From NCBI GenBank assembly GCA_048270425.1, contig JBLWSY010000001.1, positions 1-64,000 of the forward strand: 64,000 nt of DNA, read 5' to 3'. This stretch comes from Oceanospirillum sp048270425. GTDB lineage: Bacteria; Pseudomonadota; Gammaproteobacteria; Pseudomonadales; Halomonadaceae. A program made the translations under genes and the position numbers. The notes beneath the pieces are model-generated. The model had not been told where the DNA came from, made no database searches, and saw nothing but the letters and a program-made list of their open reading frames with translations. Positions 33,392 to 43,228 of the stretch are shown here, piece by piece (position 1 is the stretch's first letter; every line of letters starts with the position of its first letter).

Positions 33392-34891
33392 TTAATAAGG
33401 GCGCTCGATATCGCCGGTCTCTACAAACACACTCTTGGTCTGGGTGTAGTGGTAGAGGGTTTCGATACCGTTTTCACGGCCAATACCGGACAACTTGTAA
33501 CCACCCACTGGCATCTCAGCCGGGGAAGCACCCCAGGTGTTGATCCAGCAGATACCCGCCTGCAGACGGTTGATCACGCGATGGGCGCGACCCAGATCCT
33601 TGGTGAAGACACCGGCTGCCAGACCGTATTCGGTGTTGTTGGCGCGGGTGATCACTTCTTCTTCGTCCGAGAAGCGCAGTACTGACATCACGGGGCCGAA
33701 GATCTCGTCGATCACCTGTGGCATATCGTCGGTGCAGTCGGCAAATACCGTGGGTTTAACAAACGCGCCCTTATCAAGGCCGTTTTCCGTCGCCTGTTCG
33801 CCACCGCAAACCAGACGGGCACCGGCTTTTTTGGCCGCTTCGATATAACCCAGCACCTTCTGCATGTGATCTCTGGAGATGAGTGCGCCCACCTGAGTCT
33901 TCGGATCGGTCGGATCGCCGACAATCATCTGCTCGGTGCGGGTTTTCAGCTCTTCAAGGAAGGCATCGTAGATATCGTCGTGCACAAAGACGCGGGTGCC
34001 GTTAGTGCACACTTCGCCCTGAGTGTAGAAGTTAGCTAGCATGGCACCGGATACCGCCTGTTCGATCGGCATATCCGGAAAGATGATCATTGGCGACTTA
34101 CCGCCCAGTTCCATAGTCACCTGCTTCAGCGTCTTGGCAGAATCGCCCATCACTGCTTTGCCGGTGCCGCATTCGCCGGTGAAGGAAACCTTGCTGATCT
34201 CAGGATGTGCGGTCAGCATCTGGCCGACACGGGCATCGCCCTGAATCACGTTGAAAACACCATCCGGAACACCGGCTTCGGTGTAGATCTCTGCGAGTTT
34301 CAGAACGCTCAGGGGAGTCTCTTCAGAAGGCTTGAAGATCATGGCGTTACCGGCAGCCAGTGCCGGGGCAGATTTCCAGCAGGCGATCTGAATCGGGTAG
34401 TTCCAGGCACCGATACCGGCACAAACCCCTAATGGCTCGCGGCGGGTGTAGAAGAAATTCTGATCATTCAGCTGCTGATAATCGCCCTGAATTTTGTCGG
34501 CAAGACCTGCGTAGTACTCGATCACATCGGCACCGGTAACGATATCCACGCAATCCGCTTCCTGAATCGGCTTGCCGGTATCCAGTACTTCCAGCATCGC
34601 CAGCTCGTCATTACGCTCACGCAGCAGGGCAACGGCTTTGTTCAGAATGCGGCCACGCTCGATACCTGTCATCGCTGCCCACTGCGCCTGACCAGCTTTG
34701 GCGGATGCCACGGCTGCGGTCATAACCGCATCGTCACCTTGGGCAACGGTGGCAATCACTTCACCGTTAGCCGGGTTGATGCTGGCAAAGGTCTCTTTCG
34801 GTGCCTGGGTGGTGTAGCGACCGTGGATATAGTGTTGGGTGATAGATGGCTGTTGGGTTATGGACGCTTGCTGTGAAGTATTCGCTGTCAT
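33392..34891 (-). CDS. betB: Betaine aldehyde dehydrogenase
   Basis: A 499-residue NAD(P)-dependent aldehyde dehydrogenase that makes glycine betaine, the osmoprotectant. The catalytic Glu lies in TMELGGKSP and the nucleophilic Cys in QGEVCTNGTRV. The first 18 residues are a Gln/Ser/Thr-rich extension relative to E. coli BetB, although the start codon has an AGG-containing ribosome site. Lies between betI and betA. Confidence 0.95.
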   Translation of the reverse strand: MTANTSQQASITQQPSITQHYIHGRYTTQAPKETFASINPANGEVIATVAQGDDAVMTAAVASAKAGQAQWAAMTGIERGRILNKAVALLRERNDELAMLEVLDTGKPIQEADCVDIVTGADVIEYYAGLADKIQGDYQQLNDQNFFYTRREPLGVCAGIGAWNYPIQIACWKSAPALAAGNAMIFKPSEETPLSVLKLAEIYTEAGVPDGVFNVIQGDARVGQMLTAHPEISKVSFTGECGTGKAVMGDSAKTLKQVTMELGGKSPMIIFPDMPIEQAVSGAMLANFYTQGEVCTNGTRVFVHDDIYDAFLEELKTRTEQMIVGDPTDPKTQVGALISRDHMQKVLGYIEAAKKAGARLVCGGEQATENGLDKGAFVKPTVFADCTDDMPQVIDEIFGPVMSVLRFSDEEEVITRANNTEYGLAAGVFTKDLGRAHRVINRLQAGICWINTWGASPAEMPVGGYKLSGIGRENGIETLYHYTQTKSVFVETGDIERPY

Positions 34892-34966
34892 TGGATCTCA
34901 ACCTGAAAATTGGGTTTGCCAAAATGTTTATGGCGTGTTGCTAAGTGATTCTTTGTCGGATGTGTA

Positions 34967-35632
34967 TCAGGCCATCGCCTGTTGTTTGTTCTGTTGTTTC
35001 TGGTCGCGTTGCTGGGCTGATTTGCCATCAAGATATTCCTGCCAGACCGCTTCCGGCAGTTTGAGCCGGAGGTAATCCAGAATCAGGTGTTCGGCCAGTT
35101 CCTTGTCGATGCCATCGGGGGAGAGTGCGCCCCGCAGCCAGATTCCATCGATCAGTGCCGCCACGCCCTGAGCGATAAAGGCGGCTTCGTCGTGGCTCAC
35201 CACCTGCTTCAGCTCATATCTCAGATAGGAGAGCAGGCGCTGCTCATTCACCCGCTGAAGCCGGTTCAGCTGGGGCTTGTGCATCGAGTGCGACCAGAAG
35301 GTCAGCCAGGTTTTCACCACCTTGCCGTCCAATTGTTTAGGGTCAAAATTACCTTCAACAACGGCAATCAGGCGCTCCAGAACGTTATCGCGCTCAACTT
35401 TTTTTAATCGTTCACTGATCGCAGCGGACAGCTCTTTCAGAACAGAACGCATGGTTTCTTCCAGCAGTCCATCCTTACCGCCGAAGTAATGGTTGATAAT
35501 TGCCGGGGAAACGCCGGCATATTTCGCGATCATGGCGACACTGGCCTTATGCAGGCCAACATCATTCACCGCTTCCATGGTGGCGTTTATCAGCTGAGGC
35601 TTACGGATTTCTGGCATGCCTACTTTTGGCAT
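34967..35632 (-). CDS. betI: TetR-family repressor of the bet genes
   Basis: A 221-residue BetI-type regulator. The N-terminal helix-turn-helix is VAMIAKYAGVSPAIINHYFG, and the rest is the choline-responsive domain. It has a Gln/Lys-rich tail of about 20 residues. GGGAG stands eight bases before the ATG. As first gene of the cluster it is autoregulated in known systems, with choline relieving repression. Confidence 0.93.
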   Translation of the reverse strand: MPKVGMPEIRKPQLINATMEAVNDVGLHKASVAMIAKYAGVSPAIINHYFGGKDGLLEETMRSVLKELSAAISERLKKVERDNVLERLIAVVEGNFDPKQLDGKVVKTWLTFWSHSMHKPQLNRLQRVNEQRLLSYLRYELKQVVSHDEAAFIAQGVAALIDGIWLRGALSPDGIDKELAEHLILDYLRLKLPEAVWQEYLDGKSAQQRDQKQQNKQQAMA

Positions 35633-35656
35633 CTGACCGGCTCCCTGTTTTTTCTT

Positions 35657-35672
35657 AAATGAATGTTTAATT
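35657..35672 (-). promoter_or_regulatory. Candidate BetI operator
   Basis: AATTAAACATTCATTT on the minus strand is a pseudo-palindrome resembling the TTGAAC-rTTCAA type of BetI site, 25 bases before the betI start. Weak match. Confidence 0.4.
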
Positions 35673-35898
35673 AAAAATGACAGATGAGACTAAGGTCTGC
35701 AAGTAAAAATTCATTAGGGTTCTAATCTAAAATTTATTCAGTGAATTTAATTGCAGGAAATCACTGCGAACGTGCAGCTAAAATCTTAAAAATGTCGTTA
35801 TGGGGGTAAATATTAGGAGTCATATGTTTTTGGTGGGTTGTTTTTGACTGGCGGGTCATTTTTTGCGAATGAAGAGGTGTTTCCTGAATTTCAGGCAC

Positions 35899-35929
35899 AA
35901 AAAAACCGCAGTCAGGATGCGGTTTTTTG
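35899..35929 (-). terminator. Terminator after the histidine kinase gene
   Basis: AAAAAACCGCA / TGCGGTTTTTT with a 7-base loop and a T run on the minus strand. Confidence 0.9.
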
Positions 35930-36005
35930 TTCTTTCTGGTGATCGTCGGACTGTATCGGATTGTTTTGCCGGGTCCTGCAATTCAGTTTATGGTCAGTGG
36001 TTGTA

Positions 36006-38141
36006 TTATCGAGGGCTATGATTGCTGTGGGTTTCTATCAAGGGAATCTGCAGCGCGACATGCCAGAGGATTAATTCCTCATTGGTTGTTGTTGAGATTT
36101 CAAGCTGGCCTCCAATAAGCTGCATACGCTGTTGCATATTGCTGATACCCATGCCTGGGGTCTCGGCCGACGGCAGACTGTCATTTTTCAGAACGATGAC
36201 CAGATCACTTTCTGAAGGATAAAGTTGAATGTCCAGATCCGGTGTCTGGTGGTTTCGGATTGCATTGCTGACGGCTTCTCTGAGGCAAAGCGTTGCATGC
36301 GTAAACACGTCGCAACGCAAGTTGCCGGACAGGGGTTGTTGCTGCCAATTAAGCTTTATCTTCAGGTCCTCGCAGCGCAGCTCGGCCTCTTTACGCCATT
36401 CAATCAGTGCCGATTGAACGTTAACCTCTGTTTCTGAGCCGGATCGAACCAGATTGCGTAATTCGTTAATCGCTTCACGGACTAACGGGCGATTTTCTTC
36501 CGGGCTGCGGTATAACAGGCGCAGTAATTTGGCTCCCAGGTCGTCATGAAGGTCGCGTCGCATTCGGTCCCGTTCATCCTGCGCTCCCTCTGCCCGGGCA
36601 TTGAGGCTGTGACTGATCAGCTTGTTAAGATCGATCACCAGTGCGGCATCATGAATGTCGGTTCGGCTGAAGAGTCGCCGACCCTGATCAGGGTAGAAGA
36701 GTTGTAAGTGTTCCTGATTTGGAAGGGTGATGCTTAAACAGGTTCTGTCCTTGGATAGCGTGGGCTGATCCTTCTGGGGGATCGCCTTAGATAACCGGGT
36801 ATCCAAAGGTTCAAACACGGCCTGAAAGGCATTAATAATTCGCTGCTGAGGGTATTGTTCATCCGTTTTTGAAAGGAGTTCCGGCAGGGCTTTGGAAAGC
36901 CATCGCTGAAGCCCGTTGGAGTCACGAACAAACAATCGATGCCAAAGATATTGTCGCACCGGGAAGTACAGTGCTCCGACCACCATGAGGGCAAGCACGA
37001 AGGTTGTTTCGGATGAAGTGGCAATAAAGGTTGCTAACACAATATCGGCTGTCAGTACGGCCAGACCACCCAGAAGCCAGCCCCAGAGAATGTATGACCA
37101 GCGCTCTATTTCAAAAAAACGGTGCTGAATAACAGCAAAAAGAATACCGGTATAGATAATTGAGAAACTTGAGATAAGGACAGCCTGAGGGATTTCTGGC
37201 GCTAGCTGCTTAAGCAGCGTCGGCACAAGTGTTGCCGTCAGAAAAAGCAAAATCCAGCGAACAGAGGAACGATCACTTTTCCTCTGACTACTGGATCGCC
37301 ATTGCCATGCTCCGGCGATAACGCAAAGCCCCATTTGAACAATGAACGGGATGTAAAGGCTTAAGAAAACGTCATCGGGCCAACGGAAAATCATCGACAG
37401 AGAACCGGCCACCGAGCTTGTTGCCAGCAGGGTTAAAAATAATCGGGACGGCATGCGGCGAGGGTGGTTCGATAGGAAAAGTGCCATGCCCGCCATGAAA
37501 ACTGTGGTCGATACTTGGTTCGTTATTGAAAGCAGTTTGAAACTTTCCGCGTTGATGAACAGAGAGCGACTGCCGTATAGAGCGCTGGGGAAAGCGATTC
37601 CTGCATAACCGATACCGGTAATAATAAAGCCCGTTTTGCCCAGCCCTTTTTGTCCGGCTAAAGCCACTAAGGTGCAGACTAAAATCGTCAGCATACCGGC
37701 AGCAGACTGAAACCAGAAAATCATTGGCAGATCTTTTATTTCTCGATTTACCGGCAATACGGGATAAGTTTTTTCTGCTGAGGTAAAAGCCAGCCGCTGT
37801 TCATTCAGTGTTTGAGTGATCGTCTCTAAGTGTTGAAAGAGTTCATCCTGTTGTGAATAGGTTGGAAAGACGTCAGGCTCTTCCATGACTAGCCAGCTAA
37901 GTTCGGGCAATGTTCGGGGAAAGGTTTCTATCTGGCCGTTATTTTTGTTGAAAATAACAAATTTTTCGACAGTGAGGGGCTGGTCATCCGTACTTTTGGA
38001 CTGGGCCATAAGCCGGTTGTCGGTAATAAAAAAACGGTAGTTAGATTCAGGCAGAGACAGTGCCTGAGCGATAAGGGCGAGCAAAAAAATCAACGGCAGA
38101 AAGATGCCGATCAATACCCGGATGGAATAGGATTTTGTCAT
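36006..38141 (-). CDS. Membrane histidine kinase (HisKA_3 type)
   Basis: A 711-residue sensor kinase. One N-terminal helix (about 8-28), a periplasmic domain to about 140, then roughly eight helices (about 145-400) resembling a seven-transmembrane sensing module. The phospho-acceptor motif RRDLHDDLGAKLL follows, then an ATPase domain with the N-box region REAVSNAIRNH and GMGISNMQQRM. HisKA_3 kinases pair with NarL/LuxR-type regulators, and one is encoded divergently 119 bp away. The stimulus is unknown. Confidence 0.88.
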   Translation of the reverse strand: MTKSYSIRVLIGIFLPLIFLLALIAQALSLPESNYRFFITDNRLMAQSKSTDDQPLTVEKFVIFNKNNGQIETFPRTLPELSWLVMEEPDVFPTYSQQDELFQHLETITQTLNEQRLAFTSAEKTYPVLPVNREIKDLPMIFWFQSAAGMLTILVCTLVALAGQKGLGKTGFIITGIGYAGIAFPSALYGSRSLFINAESFKLLSITNQVSTTVFMAGMALFLSNHPRRMPSRLFLTLLATSSVAGSLSMIFRWPDDVFLSLYIPFIVQMGLCVIAGAWQWRSSSQRKSDRSSVRWILLFLTATLVPTLLKQLAPEIPQAVLISSFSIIYTGILFAVIQHRFFEIERWSYILWGWLLGGLAVLTADIVLATFIATSSETTFVLALMVVGALYFPVRQYLWHRLFVRDSNGLQRWLSKALPELLSKTDEQYPQQRIINAFQAVFEPLDTRLSKAIPQKDQPTLSKDRTCLSITLPNQEHLQLFYPDQGRRLFSRTDIHDAALVIDLNKLISHSLNARAEGAQDERDRMRRDLHDDLGAKLLRLLYRSPEENRPLVREAINELRNLVRSGSETEVNVQSALIEWRKEAELRCEDLKIKLNWQQQPLSGNLRCDVFTHATLCLREAVSNAIRNHQTPDLDIQLYPSESDLVIVLKNDSLPSAETPGMGISNMQQRMQLIGGQLEISTTTNEELILWHVALQIPLIETHSNHSPR

Positions 38142-38260
38142 TGGTTAAGGGTATCTCTGTTAAAAGTCCGTTTAAAAATAAAATGGTCAAATAGTCACTT
38201 ATTGCGCAATACTCGGCGCCTGGTATGCGCAGGTAGTTGTTGTCGGCTTTGGAGTTAAAG

Positions 38261-38896
38261 ATGAAAAATATCCTGATTGTTGAAGATCTGGAAGAGGTTG
38301 CTGACTGGTTGTCGGGTATCGTCACAGACATTTTCCCCGAAGCACATCTTGTTCTTGCCGATAATCTGGCAACGGCTCAGGCAGCTTTGGCGACTTGCTT
38401 TGATCTTGCTTTAATCGATATTGGTTTGCCGGATGGCAAGGGAACACATCTTATCAATGAACTCAAACAACGCAATCCGGATACGCTTTGTGTGATAACA
38501 ACTATTTTTGATGATCCAGGGCATCTTTTTCCGGCGTTGAGAGCGGGAGCCGATGGTTATTTGCTTAAAGATGATCCGGAAGATGAGTTCACTTCGGCTT
38601 TGCAGGGGATAGTTGCAGGCCGCCCCCCTATCTCTGCTTCAATCGCTCGCATGATGCTGCAGCAATTCAGACCGACGCCAAAAACAGATTTTCAGCTTAC
38701 AACCCGTGAAGAGGATATGTTGGTTCTGATCGCTAATGGCTTTAGCGTAAAGCAGGCAGCGCAATCCCTGGGTATTAAAGAAAATACTGCTGCATCGTAT
38801 CTGAAAAGTCTTTATCAGAAACTACGGATCAGCAACCGCGCTGAAGCAACCTTAAGGGCGGTTCAGATTGGTCTGATTAATCCGGAGCGCGATTAA
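38261..38896 (+). CDS. NarL/LuxR-family response regulator
   Basis: A 211-residue regulator. The receiver has VEDLEE acidic residues, phospho-acceptor Asp in LALIDIGLPDG and Lys in YLLKDDPEDE. The C-terminal LuxR helix-turn-helix is in FSVKQAAQSLGIKENTAASY. The ATG at 38261 is chosen because GGAG lies six bases before it; an earlier in-frame ATG at 38237 has none. It is the partner of the divergent kinase, and the lipoprotein gene 124 bp downstream is a candidate target. Confidence 0.9.
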   Translation: MKNILIVEDLEEVADWLSGIVTDIFPEAHLVLADNLATAQAALATCFDLALIDIGLPDGKGTHLINELKQRNPDTLCVITTIFDDPGHLFPALRAGADGYLLKDDPEDEFTSALQGIVAGRPPISASIARMMLQQFRPTPKTDFQLTTREEDMLVLIANGFSVKQAAQSLGIKENTAASYLKSLYQKLRISNRAEATLRAVQIGLINPERD

Positions 38897-39019
38897 CCTG
38901 CTCTTTTTGCAAGGACGGATGATCAACCCTAAGCGGTATTCAACCCCCGGAACAGGTGGATGACACCTTGTCAGGATTCTCTACTCTACGAGCTTTCAAC
39001 ATGAGCTGAGAATTCCGAT

Positions 39020-40564
39020 ATGAAACGTTTAACCGCCCCCAACCTGATAACCATCGCCTTGGTCAGTGGCAATCTTTTGCTTGCCGGATGTGGTGGTGGC
39101 TCAGGATCGGGCTCTGATTCCGATAGCGGAAATCCTCTGATTTCTGGTGCTGTTGCTGTCGGCACTGGCGTTAATGGCGCTACCGTGAGTATAAAATGTC
39201 AGTCGGGTACTGGTGTTGGCCCGGTTACCACGACAGCCAATGGTCATTATGAGGTTGAAATTCCTAAAGAGAATTTTCCCTGTATCTTCCGGGCCTCTGG
39301 CGGAAACTTAAGCGCAGGCACCAAAGCCCTCTATTCATATCTGAAAGCACCTCATAGTAACAATAATGTCAATATCACACCTTTGACCGATATGGCGTTG
39401 AGTTATGCCGTATCCGGCGCTTCAGGTCAGAGTGTTGAGGATTGGTTTGCCAGTCCCGCCAGCTGGTCCGAAGTGACAACAGGCCTGAACAATGCGGCCG
39501 GTACGCTGAGGGATAAATTGATTAATGCAGGTTATTCCCTGCCTTCTCAATGGACCTCTTCTAACGCCATGCTCCCCTTCAATGAGGTCTTTACTCCCAG
39601 TGCAACGCCTAATGCAGGGACTCTGGATGCGCTGCTGGAAACCCTGAAAGAGGCCTGGGGAAATGCTTCAACCAACTATGATGATTTCCTGGTTAGTCTT
39701 ATGTCCGGCGGCCAGTTTCCGGATCCTCCGGTTAGTTCAGGTTCCGGCAGCGGCTCGGGTTCAGGCAGCGGCTCAACCGCAGAAGCAGTCGCGAAGGCCG
39801 ATTTTGGTGTAAACGACAGCCCAACGACAGCAGAGTTTCTGGCGATTATGTCGACTGAATGGCCTGTGGCTATCTATAAAGTGCCAGCGGGTAAAGAGTC
39901 CTGGTACGGTAAAGGTAAGGTCGTCTTTGGTGGCACCACTGAAAACTGGACAATCACCTTATACGGAGCTGATGGTTCTGTCATTGCTGACCAAAGTGAA
40001 GATGGTTCTTTTACCAGTGCGCTGACAGCCTTTAAGCCTAATCCTATCAGTCCACTATTAAAGCCTTCTGCAGGACAGATCTTTATTAACAAAGGCGTGA
40101 CGACGGCCAGTCATATCAGTGTCTTTATCTACCATGATTCAGGGTTGATTGATGGCTTTGCCGGTGGTGGGTCAGAGGTAAAATTCCGTAATAGCCTGAA
40201 TGCTTATGGTGATGCTGTTCCCGATGTGTTCTCCCAGCTGGCGGGCTCCTGGAGTTCCTCTGAAAAGGCTTACTGTGATGGTGCTTATGGTCCGGAAACA
40301 CCCGTGACAAACTCAGCTGCGATTACCAGTAACGGTAAAGTGACTCTGGACGGTATGGGCCAGCTTTGCCAGAGCGTTCTGCCGCAAAGCGCTCAGTGGG
40401 GCGGAAAAGACGATTTTCTGATGCCTGACCCTGATGCCGAAGGTTATCTTCTGACCCTGGATAACGCCTCGGTGAAGCTCAAGTTGAACACAGACTTTAG
40501 CCTGAAAAGAATCGATGCTTTCCTGCCGGACCTGGTAGCGCTGGGTACACCGGTTAAGCAGTAA
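39020..40564 (+). CDS. Large lipoprotein, unknown function
   Basis: A 514-residue exported lipoprotein: signal peptide with lipobox LLLAGC (Cys24), then Gly/Ser/Asp spacer. The first module (about 40-230) starts with a carboxypeptidase-regulatory-like beta fold (GVNGATVSIKC, TTTANGHYEVEIP). A Gly-Ser repeat linker at about 239-252 leads to a second beta-rich module of about 260 residues with three Cys. No catalytic motif was recognised. It looks like a surface lipoprotein of marine bacteria. Possibly controlled by the upstream two-component pair. Confidence 0.7.
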   Translation: MKRLTAPNLITIALVSGNLLLAGCGGGSGSGSDSDSGNPLISGAVAVGTGVNGATVSIKCQSGTGVGPVTTTANGHYEVEIPKENFPCIFRASGGNLSAGTKALYSYLKAPHSNNNVNITPLTDMALSYAVSGASGQSVEDWFASPASWSEVTTGLNNAAGTLRDKLINAGYSLPSQWTSSNAMLPFNEVFTPSATPNAGTLDALLETLKEAWGNASTNYDDFLVSLMSGGQFPDPPVSSGSGSGSGSGSGSTAEAVAKADFGVNDSPTTAEFLAIMSTEWPVAIYKVPAGKESWYGKGKVVFGGTTENWTITLYGADGSVIADQSEDGSFTSALTAFKPNPISPLLKPSAGQIFINKGVTTASHISVFIYHDSGLIDGFAGGGSEVKFRNSLNAYGDAVPDVFSQLAGSWSSSEKAYCDGAYGPETPVTNSAAITSNGKVTLDGMGQLCQSVLPQSAQWGGKDDFLMPDPDAEGYLLTLDNASVKLKLNTDFSLKRIDAFLPDLVALGTPVKQ

Positions 40565-40582
40565 AAACTGAGGCGTGTCGGA

Positions 40583-40620
40583 CCGGGGTAGAGTGTTGAC
40601 TCACCCCGGCTCTTTTTTTA
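40583..40620 (+). terminator. Terminator after the lipoprotein gene
   Basis: CCGGGGT-GAG / CTC-ACCCCGG stem and a T7 run. It ends against the stop of the convergent exporter gene. Confidence 0.85.
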
Positions 40621-41511
40621 CAGGTGTTTAATCAGTTGTCTGATCACCTGCCAGCGGTTGATCAGCATGGCGCTGAAGATAAGGGCGCAGCCGATAAACT
40701 GCAGGCCGGTCATGGTTTCCCCCAGCCAGATGCTGGCAAACAGCGCAGCCCAGATCGGCTCTAAGGTCATAATAATGGCGGCGTGGCTGGCAGGTGCCAT
40801 GCCCTGCGCTTTGGTCTGAAACAGAAAGCGGCCACTGGTGGCGATAATAGCGCTTGCCAGAATCCAACCCCAGATATCCCACTCAAACGACCACTGCCAT
40901 TCTTCCATAAAGAGGCTGACGACAAAGGCGATGGTTGCGGTAATGGCCATCTGAATAGTGGTGAGTGGCAGTGCCGGAATCGAAGCGGCGTAGCGGCTGT
41001 TCAGGGTAAAGAAGAGGGCAAACAGAAAGGCGGAAGTCAGAAACGCCAGTTCCCCCCAGCCGAAATGAAAGCTGCTATCCAGCGATAAACAGGCCAAACC
41101 GGCAATCACCACCGGCATAGAGTACCAGAGACTCTTGCTGGCTTTCTCGCCAAAGAAAAGCGTCACCACGGGCACAAGCACTGCGCCCAGACTGGTCAGG
41201 AATGCGCCGACGCCAACATGGTTACCGTAGAAGAGTCCCAGAATCCAGAAGGTCATTGCGGTACCAAAAACCAGGCCCACTAAGGCGCTTTTCTGATATT
41301 CCTCTTTGTTGAGTTTTCTCAGGGAGCCTGAAGCCATGCCGCCCAGAAACAGACCCGCGATCAGAAAGCGAACCGAGAGAAACAGAATTGGTGAAAAAGC
41401 GACCATCGCATTTTTGGAAAAGATCCAGCCCGCGCCAGCCAGAAGAGTGACCAGCACCAGCAGAAGGTCTGCCTGGGTGCTGCGGGAGAGAGACATAACT
41501 GCGTTGCGCAT
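40618..41511 (-). CDS. EamA/DMT-family transporter
   Basis: A 297-residue inner-membrane protein of the drug/metabolite transporter superfamily with ten predicted helices arranged as two EamA repeats; the second-repeat end IIMTLEPIWAALFASIWLGE is characteristic. Members export amino acids, metabolites or drugs, and the substrate cannot be predicted. No regulator is adjacent. The start has competing ATG codons at 41511 and 41496. Confidence 0.85.
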   Translation of the reverse strand: MRNAVMSLSRSTQADLLLVLVTLLAGAGWIFSKNAMVAFSPILFLSVRFLIAGLFLGGMASGSLRKLNKEEYQKSALVGLVFGTAMTFWILGLFYGNHVGVGAFLTSLGAVLVPVVTLFFGEKASKSLWYSMPVVIAGLACLSLDSSFHFGWGELAFLTSAFLFALFFTLNSRYAASIPALPLTTIQMAITATIAFVVSLFMEEWQWSFEWDIWGWILASAIIATSGRFLFQTKAQGMAPASHAAIIMTLEPIWAALFASIWLGETMTGLQFIGCALIFSAMLINRWQVIRQLIKHL

Positions 41512-41696
41512 ATAATTTCCTTGAGCTTGTGGGCCTGCATGCCCACGCTCCTGCAGGGTTGAAAGAAGAACACTTGCTTTGTTTTAGTGAAAAAATGCCG
41601 TAACCATTCATTTTTTCAGTGTTTTTTATAGGGATATTCTGATTTTGTCTGCCAAAAAGAGCATAATACCGCCTTCAACCCACAGGGAACATTAAA

Positions 41697-42257
41697 ATGA
41701 GTATTGAACAAACACTGATGGAGCGCAGCGGCTCTAAATGTGAGCTTTGCGGTTCAGAAGAGAATCTTGCTGTTTTTGAAGTACCGCCTGTAGAAGCGCA
41801 CTCTGATAAGTGCATTCTGGCATGCGGTACTTGCCGTGATCAGATCGAAGGCGAAGAGCTGGATCAGAATCACTGGCGCTGCCTGAATGACAGCATGTGG
41901 AGTCCGGTTCCTGTGGTACAGGTGATGGCGTGGCGGATGCTGACTCGCCTGAACTCTGAACCCTGGGCGCAGGATCTTCTGGATATGATGTATCTGGATG
42001 AAGAGCTGGAGAAATGGGCCCGTGCGGGTATGCCAGCGGCGGATTCCGTACCGACTCTGGACAGCAATGGCGCTAAACTGGAAGCCGGTGACACGGTTAC
42101 CCTGATTAAGGATCTGGATGTTAAAGGTACGGGCTTTACCGCTAAGCGTGGTACGGCGGTTCGCGGTATCTCACTGACCGACAATCCTGAGCATATCGAA
42201 GGCCGTGTTAACGGTGTTCGTATTGTGATTCTGACCAAGTTCGTTAAGAAAGCCTGA
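41697..42257 (+). CDS. PhnA/YjdM-family zinc-ribbon protein
   Basis: A 186-residue protein with an N-terminal zinc ribbon (KCELCG and LACGTCRDQI, giving four Cys) and the C-terminal PhnA domain (DTVTLIKDLDVKGTG, KRGTAVRGISLTD, VLKTEFLKK-like VILTKFVKKA). Despite the old phosphonate name, members are not established phosphonate enzymes. AGGGAAC precedes the ATG. Confidence 0.88.
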   Translation: MSIEQTLMERSGSKCELCGSEENLAVFEVPPVEAHSDKCILACGTCRDQIEGEELDQNHWRCLNDSMWSPVPVVQVMAWRMLTRLNSEPWAQDLLDMMYLDEELEKWARAGMPAADSVPTLDSNGAKLEAGDTVTLIKDLDVKGTGFTAKRGTAVRGISLTDNPEHIEGRVNGVRIVILTKFVKKA

Positions 42258-42290
42258 TTTCAGGCTGTCAAAACGCACAAGTGTCAGACG

Positions 42291-42329
42291 AAAAGGGCGG
42301 CTATCCAATCGGATCGCCGCCCTTTTTTG
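42291..42329. terminator. Bidirectional terminator
   Basis: AAAAGGGCGGC / GCCGCCCTTTTTT between the convergent PhnA-like and GST genes. Confidence 0.9.
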
Positions 42330-42345
42330 TATTTAACCCAAGCTG

Positions 42346-42978
42346 TTACTTGCCGAAAATTGCTTTCGCGCCGGGTAGTGCAAAAACGCGCTCCAGATAA
42401 GCGTAGATCGGGCTGTCTTCCTCAACCAGTTGCAGGTCGCCTTTCTGAAGTGTTGCGTAGTGTGCCAGCGGTGTAATCAGGGCGTCAGCCAGTGTGAACT
42501 TGTCTCCGCAGATAAAATCACGATCTTTAATGCGGTCTTCAATTACTGAGACCGCTTTCAGCACCAGAGGTTTATTTTCCAGCATGCGGGCGATATTGGG
42601 TTTGCCCTCAGGGCCGGTTGGTACCACGTATTCGATCAGGTAGCTGCGGATGATAGCCTGATCCAGCTGTGTCATAGCGCGGGAGCACCAGGCATCGTGT
42701 TCCGCCTGTGCCTGCAGGCCTTCCGGTTGCAGTGGGTTTTCCGGGAAGCGGGCATCCAGATAACGACAGATCGCAAGAGTTTCCGTCAGTGTCATGCCTT
42801 CATGGTGAATGATCGGGAATTTGGCGTAAGGGTGAATCGCTGCGTGTGCCTCGCTACGGAATGGGATTTCTTCGCCGTTCAGGGTCCAGCCGATCTGGTA
42901 AGGCTGCTGTTTAACTGTGCAGGTCAGGGCAACACTACGAACCAGATTGCTGTGCGGCATACCGTAAATTTCGATCAT
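42346..42978 (-). CDS. Glutathione S-transferase family protein
   Basis: A 210-residue soluble protein with an N-terminal thioredoxin fold (IEIYGMPHSNLVRSVALTC, then the FPIIHHEGMTLTETLAICRYL glutathione-contact region with cis-Pro and Glu-Ser/Thr) and an all-helical C-terminal domain containing the capping-box motif FTLADALITPLAHY. Substrates are unknown. A TetR gene lies divergently 250 bp away and may control it. Confidence 0.88.
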   Translation of the reverse strand: MIEIYGMPHSNLVRSVALTCTVKQQPYQIGWTLNGEEIPFRSEAHAAIHPYAKFPIIHHEGMTLTETLAICRYLDARFPENPLQPEGLQAQAEHDAWCSRAMTQLDQAIIRSYLIEYVVPTGPEGKPNIARMLENKPLVLKAVSVIEDRIKDRDFICGDKFTLADALITPLAHYATLQKGDLQLVEEDSPIYAYLERVFALPGAKAIFGK

Positions 42979-43228
42979 TTTTCTATCCTTCTTAGCTGAA
43001 GCCGCTCTGGCTTTTGCCTGCGGAGCAGGCTTGTAATGTGCTGAGCGGACTTGAGTTGTTCTTGTCGTTGTCAGTTTATGTGATACCGAATTTTAACTGC
43101 CTTTGTTTTCATAGTATCGCTTTCTGTGTAGTCCAGAATAAAGGGGCTGACAATATGTTCAAGAACATCTTTTGGGCTTGTGTCATGATAGTGATCCGGC
43201 ATGAAGCCGTAGCAGAAAGGAGAGAACA

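Larger units (their letters stand above)
35633..36005. other. AT-rich region upstream of betI (373 bp)
   Basis: Contains the candidate BetI operator (35657-35672), the bet promoter, which was not resolved, and the terminator of the histidine kinase gene (35899-35929). No gene. Confidence 0.45.

Noticed and set aside
39750..39780. CRISPR-like or minisatellite repeat at the Gly-Ser codons
   Set aside because: It encodes a Gly-Ser linker within the lipoprotein and has no spacer structure.
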